Source: Candidatus Thiomargarita nelsonii
GTDB lineage: Bacteria > Pseudomonadota > Gammaproteobacteria > Beggiatoales > Beggiatoaceae
Direction: 5' to 3'
DNA length: 56,808 nucleotides
Assembly: GCA_000785145.2 (NCBI GenBank)
Contig: JSZA02000027.1
Span: 1 to 56,808 of the forward strand
The first letter of the stretch is position 1, and every line of letters begins with the position of its first letter. The notes below the pieces were generated by a model. It searched no databases, was not told where the DNA came from, and saw only the letters and a list, made by a program, of their open reading frames with translations. Made by a program: the position numbers and the translations under genes. Below are positions 45,080 to 53,990 of the stretch, piece by piece.

Positions 45080-45385
45080 TTAAGGATTTGGATTGTAATC
45101 TTGATGGGGAGATTTGGCCGCAAAAATAGTCAACTTCAATTCAGAATCATCAATCAGTCGATATACCGGTTTGTGCCCCGATAGCTTTTGACTTTCTGAT
45201 AAAATAATCGGTACACCATCGTCCAAGATAAATCTTGGACTCCTATTACACCTTGCTTTCCACAGGTAGTACGACTCTTTTACGCACTTTAGATTTAGCT
45301 CTAGTACTCTGTCAATTTGTTTTTTTGGAGTACAAAGCGGCAGCGTAGTACTGTCTGACAAAGCTAAAGCTTTGTATTCCAACAC
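45080..45385 (-). CDS. Hybrid open frame through repeats and a gene tail
   Basis: 101 codons. The first third is encoded by MITE DNA, the middle (ELNLKCVKESYYLWKAR) by a duplicated piece of the ligase gene read in another frame, and only the end (PIILSESQKLSGHKPVYRLI and DDSELKLTIFAAKSPHQDYN) looks like a protein tail. Probably not a gene. Confidence 0.2.
   Translation of the reverse strand: MLEYKALALSDSTTLPLCTPKKQIDRVLELNLKCVKESYYLWKARCNRSPRFILDDGVPIILSESQKLSGHKPVYRLIDDSELKLTIFAAKSPHQDYNPNP
45221..45240. repeat. GTCCAAGATAAATCTTGGAC palindrome
   Basis: Copy of the dispersed palindrome next to the duplicated ligase-gene tail. Confidence 0.85.
45247..45304 (-). pseudogene. Duplicated 3' end of the ligase gene, fragment 1
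   Basis: About 58 bases closely match 45722-45781 inside the adjacent O-antigen ligase gene (shared CCTTGCTTTCCACAG, GTACGACTCTTTTACGCACT). The match stops at a CTAG, exactly where the next MITE begins. Confidence 0.7.
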
Positions 45386-45412
45386 GTCAAGATAACTTTG
45401 ACAGAGTACTAG
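45301..45412. mobile_element. CTAG-flanked MITE, copy A
   Basis: CTAGTACTCTGTCAA (45301-45315) and TTGACAGAGTACTAG (45398-45412) are perfect 15-bp terminal repeats; the interior carries the TTGGAGTACAAAGC/GCTTTGTATTCCAA palindrome. Same type as 22172-22294. Confidence 0.75.
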
Positions 45413-45531
45413 TACATCGTCAAGGTTGTTTTTATGGGTAATGTAGGGTGCGTCCTACGCACCGTGACTCTTAATTTGTGCCCAGGACGCACCCTACAAC
45501 ACCCATCAATTTAACATTGACAGAGTACTAG
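45409..45531. mobile_element. CTAG-flanked MITE, copy B
   Basis: Begins CTAGTACATCGTCAA, sharing the CTAG of copy A, and ends TTGACAGAGTACTAG (45517-45531). The interior palindrome is different: GTAGGGTGCGTCC (45443-45455) and GGACGCACCCTAC (45485-45497). Back-to-back insertion at the same CTAG. Confidence 0.7.
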
Positions 45532-45569
45532 GGGGGGCGTTACGTGTTTATCAAATATCCATACCATCC

Positions 45570-45652
45570 AGTACAACGGATTAGGGGAATAAACGGATTG
45601 TTCATCAATGGTCTTAGAGGGTTATCCGTTTATTCCCCTAATCCGTTGTACT
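45570..45652. mobile_element. Short MITE of the AGTACAACGG family
   Basis: AGTACAACGGATTAGGGGAA from 45570 and its complement to 45652 are perfect over 29 bases, with a 25-base centre. It matches the ends of the 36186-36333 element except T/A at one position, so the two are independent copies of a family with variable interiors. Confidence 0.75.
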
Positions 45653-45664
45653 AAGGGGTGGCCT

Positions 45665-45703
45665 ATAAAAGTCGCGGGGATTTGTAGATTGAAATTGACA
45701 CGA
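45665..45703 (-). pseudogene. Duplicated 3' end of the ligase gene, fragment 2
   Basis: TTTGTAGATTGAAATTGACA and flanks match the ligase gene around 45829-45871 (TTTGTAGATTGAAATCGACA), with a small internal deletion. With fragment 1 it is in the same order as in the intact gene, separated by three MITEs. Confidence 0.65.
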
Positions 45704-45704
45704 G

Positions 45705-47171
45705 TTAAGGAATTGGATTATTTTGGACCTTGCTTTCCACAGCTAGTACGACTCTTTTACGCACTTTAGATTTTCTTCTAGTCTCAGGCTTTAAAAAATA
45801 CGCCAACCACGCCATCGCCAGAATCACTATAAAAGTCGCAGCATTCGCGGGAATTTGTAGATTGAAATCGACACTACTATGAATGAGTAAAGCAGTAATA
45901 GCCATGAATGCACTAAAAGCTATACCACGAGACAAAGAATCACGTCGTCGATATTGCGCCAATAGCGCAAGTCCCAAAGAAAAAATAACAATACTCCCCA
46001 GCAATAGCAGACCAATAATACCCGTCTCCGCTCCAAACTCCAAATAATCATTATGGGCATGATCAAAAAAACCTCTCACATCATCCCCTCGATAACGTGG
46101 AAACGTCAACTTATAACTGCCAAGCCCAGAGCCTGTCCATAAATAATCCTGCCAATACGAAATGCTATAAATATTCACCTCATCGCGCTCTTCAGAAACC
46201 AAACTGGTTTGCTGCAAGCGCTGAGCGACTTTCTCTACCCCAAACCAAGCCCCAACAATCAAAATATCAATCACGATCAAAGTAACCAGCAATATGACAG
46301 TAGCGCGGGGCGCATGTTGGCGGAAAAGTATCAAACCGACAACACCTGCAATCATCATACTGGCAAAAAACGCCGTATTACCCATACGAGAGTGAGTCAA
46401 CACCAATGCAATAACCATCATCACAAGATACAATCTCAACCGCATTTTATCACTCAACACCCAAGCCACCAAAGAGCGCAAACGTTGTCGCCATGTCGTA
46501 TTGTCGGAGTCTTTCAGTTGTGCAATCAGCAAACCAATCCCCACCGCTAAACACATTTCCAAATAGCCTGCGAGATGATTACGATTAATAAACGAACCCG
46601 TCGCCAGTCCCGCATAAGGGACTTTTTCAAGAAATAAGCTGTCTATCCCACTTAAGGTTAATATGCTGCCATAAACCGCTTGGAAGAGCCCACTCAATAC
46701 CAAAGTGTAGGCTAACCAGCGCAAACGTTTAGCTCGCCTGACAAGTAACAGTGTTAGCACAAATAGCAAAACATAACTGATACTTTTGAGCAGAGAAATC
46801 GCCGTTGTATGAGGTGTGACTGACAGAGTCGCCGTCGTTGGATGAGCAGTCCACAAAGCCTGCATAGAAGCGGCTTCTGGAGATAACCATTCAATCAAAA
46901 AATAGGGCAAGGGAATGCACTGAAAGGCAATATAGAACAACCACAAACCAAACAAAATAAATATAGGTTTGGCTTTATAAAAAACAGGAGTCAGCTTGAA
47001 CCTTCCTTGCCAAAATCCCCATAACCAAACTAGGAAGAGGCTAAATATCCAAACTTCCATGATAGCCCATGCCCAAGGACGATTGCTACCCAAAGGCAGG
47101 GGTAACCAGAACATTAAAATGAGAAAGCCGATAAAGAGACCTTTATCGGCTGAAGAATGGTGTCGTGGCAT
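45705..47171 (-). CDS. O-antigen ligase/polymerase (Wzy_C-type) membrane protein
   Basis: 488 residues, about twelve membrane segments, with a large periplasmic loop before the Wzy_C motif. The signature is YLWTGSGLGSYKLTFPRYRG followed by FFDHAHNDYLEFGAETGIIG, where the H-x2-N-D-Y-L-E block is the hallmark of this family. It either polymerises repeat units or ligates glycan to an acceptor in the periplasm. It ends in a basic tail (ETRRKSKVRKRVVLAVESK), part of which was duplicated downstream. It lies 158 bases after rplQ on the same strand. Confidence 0.88.
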   Translation of the reverse strand: MPRHHSSADKGLFIGFLILMFWLPLPLGSNRPWAWAIMEVWIFSLFLVWLWGFWQGRFKLTPVFYKAKPIFILFGLWLFYIAFQCIPLPYFLIEWLSPEAASMQALWTAHPTTATLSVTPHTTAISLLKSISYVLLFVLTLLLVRRAKRLRWLAYTLVLSGLFQAVYGSILTLSGIDSLFLEKVPYAGLATGSFINRNHLAGYLEMCLAVGIGLLIAQLKDSDNTTWRQRLRSLVAWVLSDKMRLRLYLVMMVIALVLTHSRMGNTAFFASMMIAGVVGLILFRQHAPRATVILLVTLIVIDILIVGAWFGVEKVAQRLQQTSLVSEERDEVNIYSISYWQDYLWTGSGLGSYKLTFPRYRGDDVRGFFDHAHNDYLEFGAETGIIGLLLLGSIVIFSLGLALLAQYRRRDSLSRGIAFSAFMAITALLIHSSVDFNLQIPANAATFIVILAMAWLAYFLKPETRRKSKVRKRVVLAVESKVQNNPIP

Positions 47172-47230
47172 TATTTTTATTGTCGCAAAAAAAAACTGTC
47201 ATTTCGACCAACGAGAGAAATCTTTTTTTC

Positions 47231-47316
47231 GTTGTTTCGGGAATGAGGTACGATTTCCCGAAACCGTTGTCGCTATTACTTCGTTTCGGGAAATCGTACC
47301 TCATTCCCGAAACAAC
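47231..47316. repeat. Long inverted pair of TTTCGGGAA units
   Basis: 34-bp arms (47231-47264 and 47283-47316) are exact complements around an 18-base centre, and each arm is itself a near-palindrome (GTTTCGGGAA...TTCCCGAAAC). Located just after rplQ, so it may end the alpha-operon transcript. A single unit occurs at 25353. Confidence 0.8.
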
Positions 47317-47329
47317 AAATTAAATGATT

Positions 47330-47722
47330 TTAAACCTCGACCATGTCCTCTGGCCTATCGACCAATTCTACAATAGCCATAGGTGCTTTATCTCCGACTC
47401 TAAATCCACACTTAAGAATGCGTAAATACCCACCCGGACGTTCTTTGTAGCGAGGACCTAACTCATTAAATAGTTTAGTCACTATCTCTCGATCACGTAA
47501 GCGTGCAAATGCCAAGCGGCGTTTTGCAACACTATCTTCTTTACCCAAAGTAATCAAAGGCTCAACGAATCGACGCAACTCTTTCGCCTTAGGCAAAGTC
47601 GTTTTAATGATTTCATGGCGCATAATCGAGACGGCCATATTTTTAAACATAGCTTTTCTATGACTTGAGGTACGATTTAAATGCCTACCTTTATTCCTGT
47701 GACGCATAACTTTCCTTTTCAA
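47330..47722 (-). CDS. rplQ: 50S ribosomal protein L17
   Basis: 130 residues, [20 protein letters not shown], with [22 protein letters not shown]. It binds near the exit tunnel. Last gene of the alpha operon. Confidence 0.97.
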   Translation of the reverse strand: MKRKVMRHRNKGRHLNRTSSHRKAMFKNMAVSIMRHEIIKTTLPKAKELRRFVEPLITLGKEDSVAKRRLAFARLRDREIVTKLFNELGPRYKERPGGYLRILKCGFRVGDKAPMAIVELVDRPEDMVEV

Positions 47723-47784
47723 TTATAAATGAAGGCAGAACAACGCTACCCCAAAAAAAACCGTCATTCTGCTGAATGATTTTA

Positions 47785-48780
47785 CTATTTGTTTTTCTGC
47801 TTATCATCATAAAGTCCATGGGGCGGCCAATTTTCCAAATGCATCCCAAGAGACAGTCCCCGCGTAGCTAAAACTTCCTTAATTTCAGTCATAGACTTCT
47901 TCCCAAGATTAGGCGTTTTCAACAACTCTCCCTCACTTTTCTGAATCAGATCACCAATATAAAGAATATTTTCTGCTTTCAGACAATTAGCTGAACGTAC
48001 TGTCAATTCCAACTCATCCACTGGCCGCAATAAAAGGGGATCAATAGGAATATTTATTCCGCTCGATATGCCATCAAGTTGATCGGGACAACCCTCCAAA
48101 CTGACAATGACGGAAAGCTGATTTTGCAAGATAGAGGCGCCCTTTTTAACGGCGGTTTCTGGATCGATTGTACCATTCGTTTCCACATCAATGATGAGTT
48201 TATCCAAATTAGTACGTTGTTGGACACGCGCACTCTCAACATGGTATGCGACACGCAAAACAGGACTGAAGGACGCATCTAGTTTTAAAGTACCAATCGG
48301 ACTTTCACTGCCATCATCCCCTTGAATGGCCCGCTGATAACCCCGTCCCATTAGAACTTTTAAAGTCATGTTCAGATCAGTTTCCTTCGTCAAGTTAGCA
48401 ATCACATGAGCGGGATTAACAATCTCAACATTGGATTCCAATTCAATATCAGAGGCACAAACGGGACCTGGTCCCTTTTTATTCAGTCGCAAAGTGGCTT
48501 CCGTGCGCTCAAACATACGAATCGCTAAACCTTTTAAATTCAATAAGATGTCAATGACATCTTCTTGTACTCCCTCAATGGAGGAGTATTCATGTAACAC
48601 CCCATCAATCTTCGCTTCGACCACTGCCGCTCCAGGTAAGGAAGACAATAGCACACGTCTTAAGGGATTACCCAAAGTATGTCCGAAGCCACGATCTAAT
48701 GGCTCTAAAGTTATCTTAGCATTAGTCTTTTTAGCGGTGGGGTATTTGACATCAACTATACGCGGCTTTAATAATTCCAT
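47785..48780 (-). CDS. rpoA: RNA polymerase alpha subunit
   Basis: 331 residues from ATG 48780 ([14 protein letters not shown]); a 22-codon extension into the gap is excluded. The N-terminal dimerisation domain contains [21 protein letters not shown]; the C-terminal domain has [20 protein letters not shown] and [22 protein letters not shown], which bind UP elements and activators. Length and sequence are normal. Confidence 0.98.
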   Translation of the reverse strand: MELLKPRIVDVKYPTAKKTNAKITLEPLDRGFGHTLGNPLRRVLLSSLPGAAVVEAKIDGVLHEYSSIEGVQEDVIDILLNLKGLAIRMFERTEATLRLNKKGPGPVCASDIELESNVEIVNPAHVIANLTKETDLNMTLKVLMGRGYQRAIQGDDGSESPIGTLKLDASFSPVLRVAYHVESARVQQRTNLDKLIIDVETNGTIDPETAVKKGASILQNQLSVIVSLEGCPDQLDGISSGINIPIDPLLLRPVDELELTVRSANCLKAENILYIGDLIQKSEGELLKTPNLGKKSMTEIKEVLATRGLSLGMHLENWPPHGLYDDKQKNK

Positions 48781-48840
48781 TTCACTGCCTAAAAAATAAA
48801 TTAGCCTTGAAATAAATTTCAAGGCTATAGTATTAGTCTC

Positions 48841-48860
48841 GTCCAAGATAAATCTTGGAC
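48841..48860. repeat. GTCCAAGATAAATCTTGGAC palindrome between rpsD and rpoA
   Basis: Exact copy of the dispersed palindrome in the 103-base rpsD-rpoA gap, again followed by TCCT. Confidence 0.85.
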
Positions 48861-48883
48861 TCCTAGCAAATCAAGTCACTTAC

Positions 48884-49504
48884 TTACTTAGAATACAATT
48901 CAACGACAAGTTGTTCATTAATATCACTAGGCAATTCCATACGTTCAGGGCTTGACTTAAACACTCCCTGCATCTGATTAGCATCAACATCAACCCACTC
49001 TGGAAAACCATATTCTTGGGCACTGCTTAATGCTGCCTTAATACGCAATTGTTCTCTGCTTTTTTCACGAATGCTAATAACATCATTCGCTTTGACTTGA
49101 TAGGAAGGAATATTGACCACCTTATCATTAACCAAAATCGACTTATGGCTGACCAATTGTCTCGCTTCCGCTCGCGTCACCGCAAATCCCATGCGATACA
49201 CCACGTTATCTAAACGATTTTCAAGTAATTTCAGCAAATTCTCACCAGTTGAACCTTTGAATCCACTGGCTTTGACATAATAATTATGAAATTGCCGCTC
49301 TAAAATACCATATAATCTGCGTAACTTTTGTTTTTCACGCAATTGCAAGGCATAATCAGACAAACGAGCACGTTTATCGCCATGCTGTCCTGGTATCTTG
49401 TCTAACTTACATTTAGACTCCAATCCCCGCGCCCGATGCTTTAAAAAAAGATCGGTGCCTTCACGACGACTTAATTTACATTTAGGACCAAGATATCTCG
49501 CCAT
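48884..49504 (-). CDS. rpsD: 30S ribosomal protein S4
   Basis: 206 residues, [20 protein letters not shown]. It has the S4 RNA-binding domain around [20 protein letters not shown]. It initiates 30S assembly and in other gammaproteobacteria represses the alpha operon. Confidence 0.97.
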   Translation of the reverse strand: MARYLGPKCKLSRREGTDLFLKHRARGLESKCKLDKIPGQHGDKRARLSDYALQLREKQKLRRLYGILERQFHNYYVKASGFKGSTGENLLKLLENRLDNVVYRMGFAVTRAEARQLVSHKSILVNDKVVNIPSYQVKANDVISIREKSREQLRIKAALSSAQEYGFPEWVDVDANQMQGVFKSSPERMELPSDINEQLVVELYSK

Positions 49505-49519
49505 ACTTTTTTTCCAATA

Positions 49520-49909
49520 TTAAACTCTGCGCCTCTTAGGCGGGCGACAACCATTATGCGGAATTGGTGTAACATCAGTGATACTGGTAATTTTAAAACC
49601 ATTGGCATTGAGGGAGCGCACGGCTGATTCACGTCCTGGCCCTGGTCCTTTAACCCGTACTTCCAAATTTTTGACACCAAATTCTTTGACCACATTACCG
49701 ACTTTTTCAGAGGCGATTTGGGCAGCAAAAGGGGTACTTTTACGTGAACCGCGAAAACCACTTCCCCCAGCGGTAGCCCAACCCAAAGCATTGCCTTGGC
49801 GATCAGTAATAGTAATAATCGTATTATTAAAAGAAGCATGCACATGGACAATGCCATCTGTGACATGCTTTTTAACCTTCTTACGTGGGCGTGATTTTGT
49901 TTTCGCCAT
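49520..49909 (-). CDS. rpsK: 30S ribosomal protein S11
   Basis: 129 residues. It contains [22 protein letters not shown] and the end [16 protein letters not shown], both fully conserved. Platform protein of the 30S subunit. Confidence 0.97.
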   Translation of the reverse strand: MAKTKSRPRKKVKKHVTDGIVHVHASFNNTIITITDRQGNALGWATAGGSGFRGSRKSTPFAAQIASEKVGNVVKEFGVKNLEVRVKGPGPGRESAVRSLNANGFKITSITDVTPIPHNGCRPPKRRRV

Positions 49910-49921
49910 AGCTTATATTCT

Positions 49922-50281
49922 TCACTTCTTCCTGATGGGTTTGCGAGGACCTTTACGGGTACGGGCATTGGTACGGGTGCGTTGACCATGTAATGGCAAA
50001 CCACGCCGATGTCGCATACCACGATAACATCCCAAATCCATCAAACGTTTGATATTCATTGCGACTTCACGACGCAAATCACCTTCAACATTGTATTTGG
50101 CAATTTCAGTACGCAAACTGTCCAAATCTGTTTCTTTTAAATCCCTAACCTTGGTACTTGGAACGATACCGGTCGCATCACAAATTTGCAGAGCCAAGGT
50201 GGGACCAATACCATAAATAGACCTTAATGCAATAACTGTGTGCTTTTGTACCGGAATATTAATACCAGCAATACGGGCCAT
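49922..50281 (-). CDS. rpsM: 30S ribosomal protein S13
   Basis: 119 residues, [20 protein letters not shown], with [20 protein letters not shown] and a basic C-terminus. Head protein contacting tRNA. First gene of the classical alpha operon. Confidence 0.97.
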   Translation of the reverse strand: MARIAGINIPVQKHTVIALRSIYGIGPTLALQICDATGIVPSTKVRDLKETDLDSLRTEIAKYNVEGDLRREVAMNIKRLMDLGCYRGMRHRRGLPLHGQRTRTNARTRKGPRKPIRKK

Positions 50282-50310
50282 AATTCTTCTCGTTATCTCA
50301 AAAAATAGGA

Positions 50311-50350
50311 GTCCAAGATTTATCTTGGATGTCCAAGATTCATCCTTGGC
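50311..50350. repeat. Tandem GTCCAAGAT palindromes abutting the rpmJ stop
   Basis: GTCCAAGATTTATCTTGGAT (50311-50330) is followed by GTCCAAGATTCATCCTTGGC (50331-50350), whose last bases form the rpmJ stop codon and final Gln-Gly codons on the minus strand. The repeat thus reaches into the coding end of rpmJ. Confidence 0.75.
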
Positions 50351-50453
50351 GTTGTTTATGTCGTTTTTCCGTGCAAATCACTCTAACAGAACCATTACGA
50401 CGAATAATTTTGCAATTTCTACAGATTTTTTTAACGGATGCTCTTACTTTCAT
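50340..50453 (-). CDS. rpmJ: 50S ribosomal protein L36
   Basis: 37 residues. The product begins [20 protein letters not shown] and ends [14 protein letters not shown], with the zinc ligands in CRNCK, VIC and the His near the end (the C+ form of L36). It lies between secY and rpsM as in other proteobacteria. Confidence 0.95.
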   Translation of the reverse strand: MKVRASVKKICRNCKIIRRNGSVRVICTEKRHKQRQG

Positions 50454-50528
50454 TTTATACCTAACAATTTATGTTCTCGTTCCTTTGCCTCGCGCACTCA
50501 CTTATACACAAGTCCATTTTCGACAATT

Positions 50529-50627
50529 GTAGGGTGGGTAGAGCGGTAGCGATACGAAGTGGCGGGACGCCCAACCCACCAAATCGCGTCAAATGGTGGG
50601 TTTCGCTCTCGCTCTACCCACCCTACA
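50529..50627. repeat. GTAGGGTGGGTAGAGCG palindrome between secY and rpmJ
   Basis: TGTAGGGTGGGTAGAGCG (50529-50546) and its complement (50610-50627), with a second matched pair (AACCCACCA / TGGTGGGTT) inside. A fragment of the same unit lies at 44624. Confidence 0.8.
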
Positions 50628-50687
50628 TAATCTCGTTCCGTTGCTCCGCAAAGGAATGCCTGCCTCGACGCTCCGCGTCGAAATGAG

Positions 50688-52016
50688 TTAGTGCATTAAA
50701 GGATTACTTCCTCTCAAATTAGCCTTTTTCATCAAACCATCATACTGATGCGACATCAAATGGGCCTGTACTTGTGCCATAAAATCCATGATAACGACCA
50801 CAATAATCAACAAAGAAGTCCCACCAAAATAAAAAGGCACATTCCATTTAAGAATCAAAAATTCTGGCAACAAACAAACCGCCGTCATATAAATAGCTGC
50901 CGCCAAAGTTAAACGCGACATGACCTTATCAATATAATCCGCCGTCTGTCTACCCGGTCTGACTCCTGGAATAAAAGCACCCGACTTCTTCAAATTATCC
51001 GCCGTCTCTCTCGGATTAAAAATCAAGGCTGTATAAAAAAAACAGAAGAAAATAATCGCAACGGCATAGAGCAAAACATACAAAGGCTGACCAGGAGACA
51101 AAGCTTGGGACAAATCCTTTAACCATATCATCCCTTCACTACTACCAAACCAACCGCCCAAGGTTGCCGGAAATAAAATAATACTTGACGCAAAAATGGG
51201 CGGAATCACACCTGCCATATTCATCTTCAAAGGCAAATGACTACTCTGCCCAGCATACAACTTATTTCCAACCTGACGTTTCGCATAATTAACCGTTAAA
51301 CGCCGCTGCCCCCGCTCAACAAATACCACAAAAGCGGTTACCAACAACACAACGGCAAATAAGACCAATACCGTCAATACATGTAGCTGACCAGTACGTG
51401 CCAACTCCAAAGAGCCACCAACGGCAGAAGGTAAACCCGCCACAATACCCGCAAAAATGATAATTGAAATACCATTACCAATCCCACGCTCCGTGACTTG
51501 TTCACCCAACCACATTAAAAACATGGCACCCGTTACCAAAGTCATTATTGCCGTAATCCGAAAAGCCATACCGGGTTCAATAACCACGTTTTGACTTTCC
51601 AAAGCAATAGCCACACCCGTCGCTTGGAAAGTTGACAAAGCCAAAGTCCCATAACGAGTATATTGAGTAATCTTTCGCCGCCCTGATTCTCCCTCCTTTT
51701 TCAACTGCTCAAGCGTCGGAGAAACAGCCGTTAATAATTGCATAATAATAGCGGCAGAAATATACGGCATAATACCTATTGCAAACACCGAAAAACGTTC
51801 TAAAGCACCACCCGAAAACATGTTAAACATATCTAAGATAGTGCCTTGTTGCTCTTTAAACATTTCAGCCAATAGCACCGGATCAATCCCAGGCACTGGG
51901 ATAAAAGTGCCGACGCGAAAAACAATAATCGCGCCCAGCACAAACAACAAACGTTGCTTCAATTCGGTTAATCTGCCTAACTTACCTAATTCTAAACCTG
52001 GTGTATTAATAGCCAC
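50688..52016 (-). CDS. secY: Preprotein translocase subunit SecY
   Basis: 442 residues, ten membrane segments. It contains [20 protein letters not shown] in the plug region, [37 protein letters not shown] and the cytosolic loop with [18 protein letters not shown]. Central channel of the Sec translocon. It sits between rplO and rpmJ as usual. Confidence 0.98.
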   Translation of the reverse strand: MAINTPGLELGKLGRLTELKQRLLFVLGAIIVFRVGTFIPVPGIDPVLLAEMFKEQQGTILDMFNMFSGGALERFSVFAIGIMPYISAAIIMQLLTAVSPTLEQLKKEGESGRRKITQYTRYGTLALSTFQATGVAIALESQNVVIEPGMAFRITAIMTLVTGAMFLMWLGEQVTERGIGNGISIIIFAGIVAGLPSAVGGSLELARTGQLHVLTVLVLFAVVLLVTAFVVFVERGQRRLTVNYAKRQVGNKLYAGQSSHLPLKMNMAGVIPPIFASSIILFPATLGGWFGSSEGMIWLKDLSQALSPGQPLYVLLYAVAIIFFCFFYTALIFNPRETADNLKKSGAFIPGVRPGRQTADYIDKVMSRLTLAAAIYMTAVCLLPEFLILKWNVPFYFGGTSLLIIVVVIMDFMAQVQAHLMSHQYDGLMKKANLRGSNPLMH

Positions 52017-52036
52017 TTTCTAACAATGATTTAATG

Positions 52037-52468
52037 TTACTCAATTGTGCCACCCGCCGCCTCTATCGCGGCGCGAGCCCCTTTTGTAACGGCCAAACGC
52101 TGAATTTTAAGCCCCTTCGTCAACTGCCCCGACGCAATAATTTTAACACGCTTAGTCTTCTGCGGAACAATATTGGCGGCTTTCAAACTCAACAAATCCA
52201 CGATATCTTGCTCAACACGCTCAAGCTCATGAAGACAAACTTGCGCGATCTTTCCCGCCTTTGGCGAAACAAAGCCCACTTTTGGTAAACGCCTTTGCAA
52301 AGGCATCTGTCCACCCTCAAAACCGACTTTGTGAAAACCACCAGAACGAGAACGTTGGCCCTTATGCCCACGTCCACAAGTTTTACCGAAACCTGAACCG
52401 ATACCACGTCCGACACGCTTAGCCGTTTTTTTTACCCCTGCTGCCGGTTTTAAAGTATTTAAATACAT
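52037..52468 (-). CDS. rplO: 50S ribosomal protein L15
   Basis: 143 residues, [20 protein letters not shown], then [20 protein letters not shown] and a conserved C-terminal domain. Late 50S assembly. The ATG follows a 400-base non-coding insert instead of abutting rpmD. Confidence 0.97.
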   Translation of the reverse strand: MYLNTLKPAAGVKKTAKRVGRGIGSGFGKTCGRGHKGQRSRSGGFHKVGFEGGQMPLQRRLPKVGFVSPKAGKIAQVCLHELERVEQDIVDLLSLKAANIVPQKTKRVKIIASGQLTKGLKIQRLAVTKGARAAIEAAGGTIE

Positions 52469-52599
52469 TTACTTGTTTTATAGAAAATTAGAGAGAAATA
52501 TAGATGAAGATTATACAGACTAATTCCAAATTACTAAAAAAGTTTAACTAATTAGCTAAAGAATTTCAACTAATTATTTATTTGGCAAATAGTCAAAAA

Positions 52600-52830
52600 A
52601 CAACGAATGCACCGAGTAAAAATACTTGGTGCTTGTGCCATTTAAGGCCTCCCCAAAAAGGGAAGTAAAGTACTCCTCGCGGTTGTTAAAAAGGTTTTTT
52701 ACATCCGGCACACATTCACGTTTCCGCTACCCTTAATGCCGGACCACAGAGCGACCGACTGGAATCACATCAGCGGGTGTGATGACCTATCTAACTTCTT
52801 GCGTAGCCCGCTGTTAGCTCCATGTCTATA
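52600..52830 (-). ncRNA. Structured RNA, HEARO/omega-RNA-like, between rpmD and rplO
   Basis: The 400-base gap between rpmD and rplO has no gene but strong structure on the minus strand. CAGCGGG (52813-52807) can pair with CCCGCTG (52777-52771), which is itself the loop of the hairpin ATCACA/TGTGAT, forming an H-type pseudoknot. Next, TCCGGCA/TGCCGGA (52743-52737 with 52710-52704) encloses CGGAAACG, a GAAA tetraloop. Then come TCCC-TTTTT-GGGGA and a 10-bp hairpin GCACCAAGTA/TACTCGGTGC (52631-52608). The layout recalls HEARO RNA, the omega RNA of IscB-type elements, but no IscB gene is present. The structure is seen; the family is a guess. Confidence 0.5.
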
Positions 52831-52870
52831 AATAAACATCTATAGATTTAGGAACTATTCAAATACATAA

Positions 52871-53053
52871 CTAAACTTCTTCCACTTTCAAAAGATAGGC
52901 AACCTTATTAATCATGCCACGTATAGCCGGTGTCTCTTCGACTTCAACCCTATGATGCCGGCGCCGCAAACCCAATCCTGCAACACAAGCCTTATGTGCC
53001 GGCTTACGCCCGTGGATGCTACCCACTTGCGTCACTTTAAGTTTTTTGTTCAA
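52871..53053 (-). CDS. rpmD: 50S ribosomal protein L30
   Basis: 60 residues, [20 protein letters not shown], then [20 protein letters not shown] and [13 protein letters not shown]. It overlaps rpsE by four bases. Confidence 0.96.
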   Translation of the reverse strand: MNKKLKVTQVGSIHGRKPAHKACVAGLGLRRRHHRVEVEETPAIRGMINKVAYLLKVEEV

Positions 53054-53571
53054 CTTGTTGTAGTCCCCAAAATTTCTTCAACTGTTTTGCCACGTTTTGC
53101 CGCGACAGATTCTGCATTTGCCATCGTTGTTAAACCCTTAAACATGGCACGCACAACATTTTTATGATTAGAACTGCCAATGGTTTTAGCTAACACATCA
53201 CGCACCCCTAACACATCAAACACCGCACGCATCGCGCCACCGGCAATAACCCCAGTTCCCTCGGAGGCGGGCTGCATATACACCTTAGCGGCACCATGCT
53301 CGGCGACAATCGAATGCTGTAAAGTCGTACCTTTCAAGGAAATCGAGCACAAATTCTTACGAGCATTTTCCATCGCTTTCGCAATAGCCAAAGGCACTTC
53401 ACGGGCTTTACCATAACCAAACCCCGCTTCACCTTTACCATCGCCGACAACCGTCAAAGCCGTAAAACTGAAAATACGTCCGCCCTTAACAACCTTAGCA
53501 ACACGATTAACAGAAATCAGTTTTTCCAAATAATCATCATTCTTAGTACGTTGTTGTGCCTCAATTGCCAT
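53050..53571 (-). CDS. rpsE: 30S ribosomal protein S5
   Basis: 173 residues. It has the double-stranded RNA-binding domain with [20 protein letters not shown] and [22 protein letters not shown], and [21 protein letters not shown]. Decoding-accuracy protein. Confidence 0.97.
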   Translation of the reverse strand: MAIEAQQRTKNDDYLEKLISVNRVAKVVKGGRIFSFTALTVVGDGKGEAGFGYGKAREVPLAIAKAMENARKNLCSISLKGTTLQHSIVAEHGAAKVYMQPASEGTGVIAGGAMRAVFDVLGVRDVLAKTIGSSNHKNVVRAMFKGLTTMANAESVAAKRGKTVEEILGTTTS

Positions 53572-53598
53572 AAAAACTTATAATCCTTTTGCTGAGGA

Positions 53599-53618
53599 GT
53601 GCAAGGCGTACCTTGCAC
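53599..53618. other. GTGCAAGG hairpin between rplR and rpsE
   Basis: GTGCAAGG-CGTA-CCTTGCAC, followed on the plus strand by CTCTTTTTTT. It looks like a terminator for plus-strand transcription although all flanking genes are on minus; it may be a small palindromic repeat. Confidence 0.5.
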
Positions 53619-53627
53619 CTCTTTTTT

Positions 53628-53981
53628 TTAGAAACTCAAACCATTCTCACGCGCCGCGTCAGCCAAAGCCTTAACACGACCATGATATCTAAAACCAGAA
53701 CGATCAAAAGCCACCTTTATAATACCGGCAGCCTTAGCACGTTCCGCAATGGTTTTACCCACCTCTGTTGCAGCACTCACATTGCCACCAGGACCGATAG
53801 CTTGTTTAAAATCTTTCTCTAAACTAGAAGCACTAGCGACAACACAAGCACCATCGGGTGCAATCACTTGTGCATAAATATGTCGAGGCGTTTTATGTAT
53901 ACACAACCGCGTCACACCTAATCTTTTAATAGTTGCTCTGGATCGGCGGGCACGACGCAATCGGGCTGACTTTTTATCCAT
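53628..53981 (-). CDS. rplR: 50S ribosomal protein L18
   Basis: 117 residues: [20 protein letters not shown] near the N-terminus and [20 protein letters not shown] near the end. It binds 5S rRNA with L5 and L25, so it is a direct partner of the interrupted rplE product. Confidence 0.97.
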   Translation of the reverse strand: MDKKSARLRRARRSRATIKRLGVTRLCIHKTPRHIYAQVIAPDGACVVASASSLEKDFKQAIGPGGNVSAATEVGKTIAERAKAAGIIKVAFDRSGFRYHGRVKALADAARENGLSF

Positions 53982-53990
53982 TATTATCCC

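Noticed and set aside
45080..45385. 101-codon minus-strand frame as a real gene
   Set aside because: Two thirds of it is MITE and duplicated ligase-gene DNA; only the C-terminal third resembles protein and it has no start of its own.
46097..46550. Plus-strand frames opposite the O-antigen ligase gene
   Set aside because: Gln/Asn/His-rich antisense shadows of a membrane protein gene; no ribosome-binding sites.
52610..52665. Short frame MAQAPSIFTRC... after the structured RNA as an rplO leader peptide
   Set aside because: It runs into the 10-bp hairpin and stops within 24 codons without resemblance to a known leader; it may simply be the boundary of the element.
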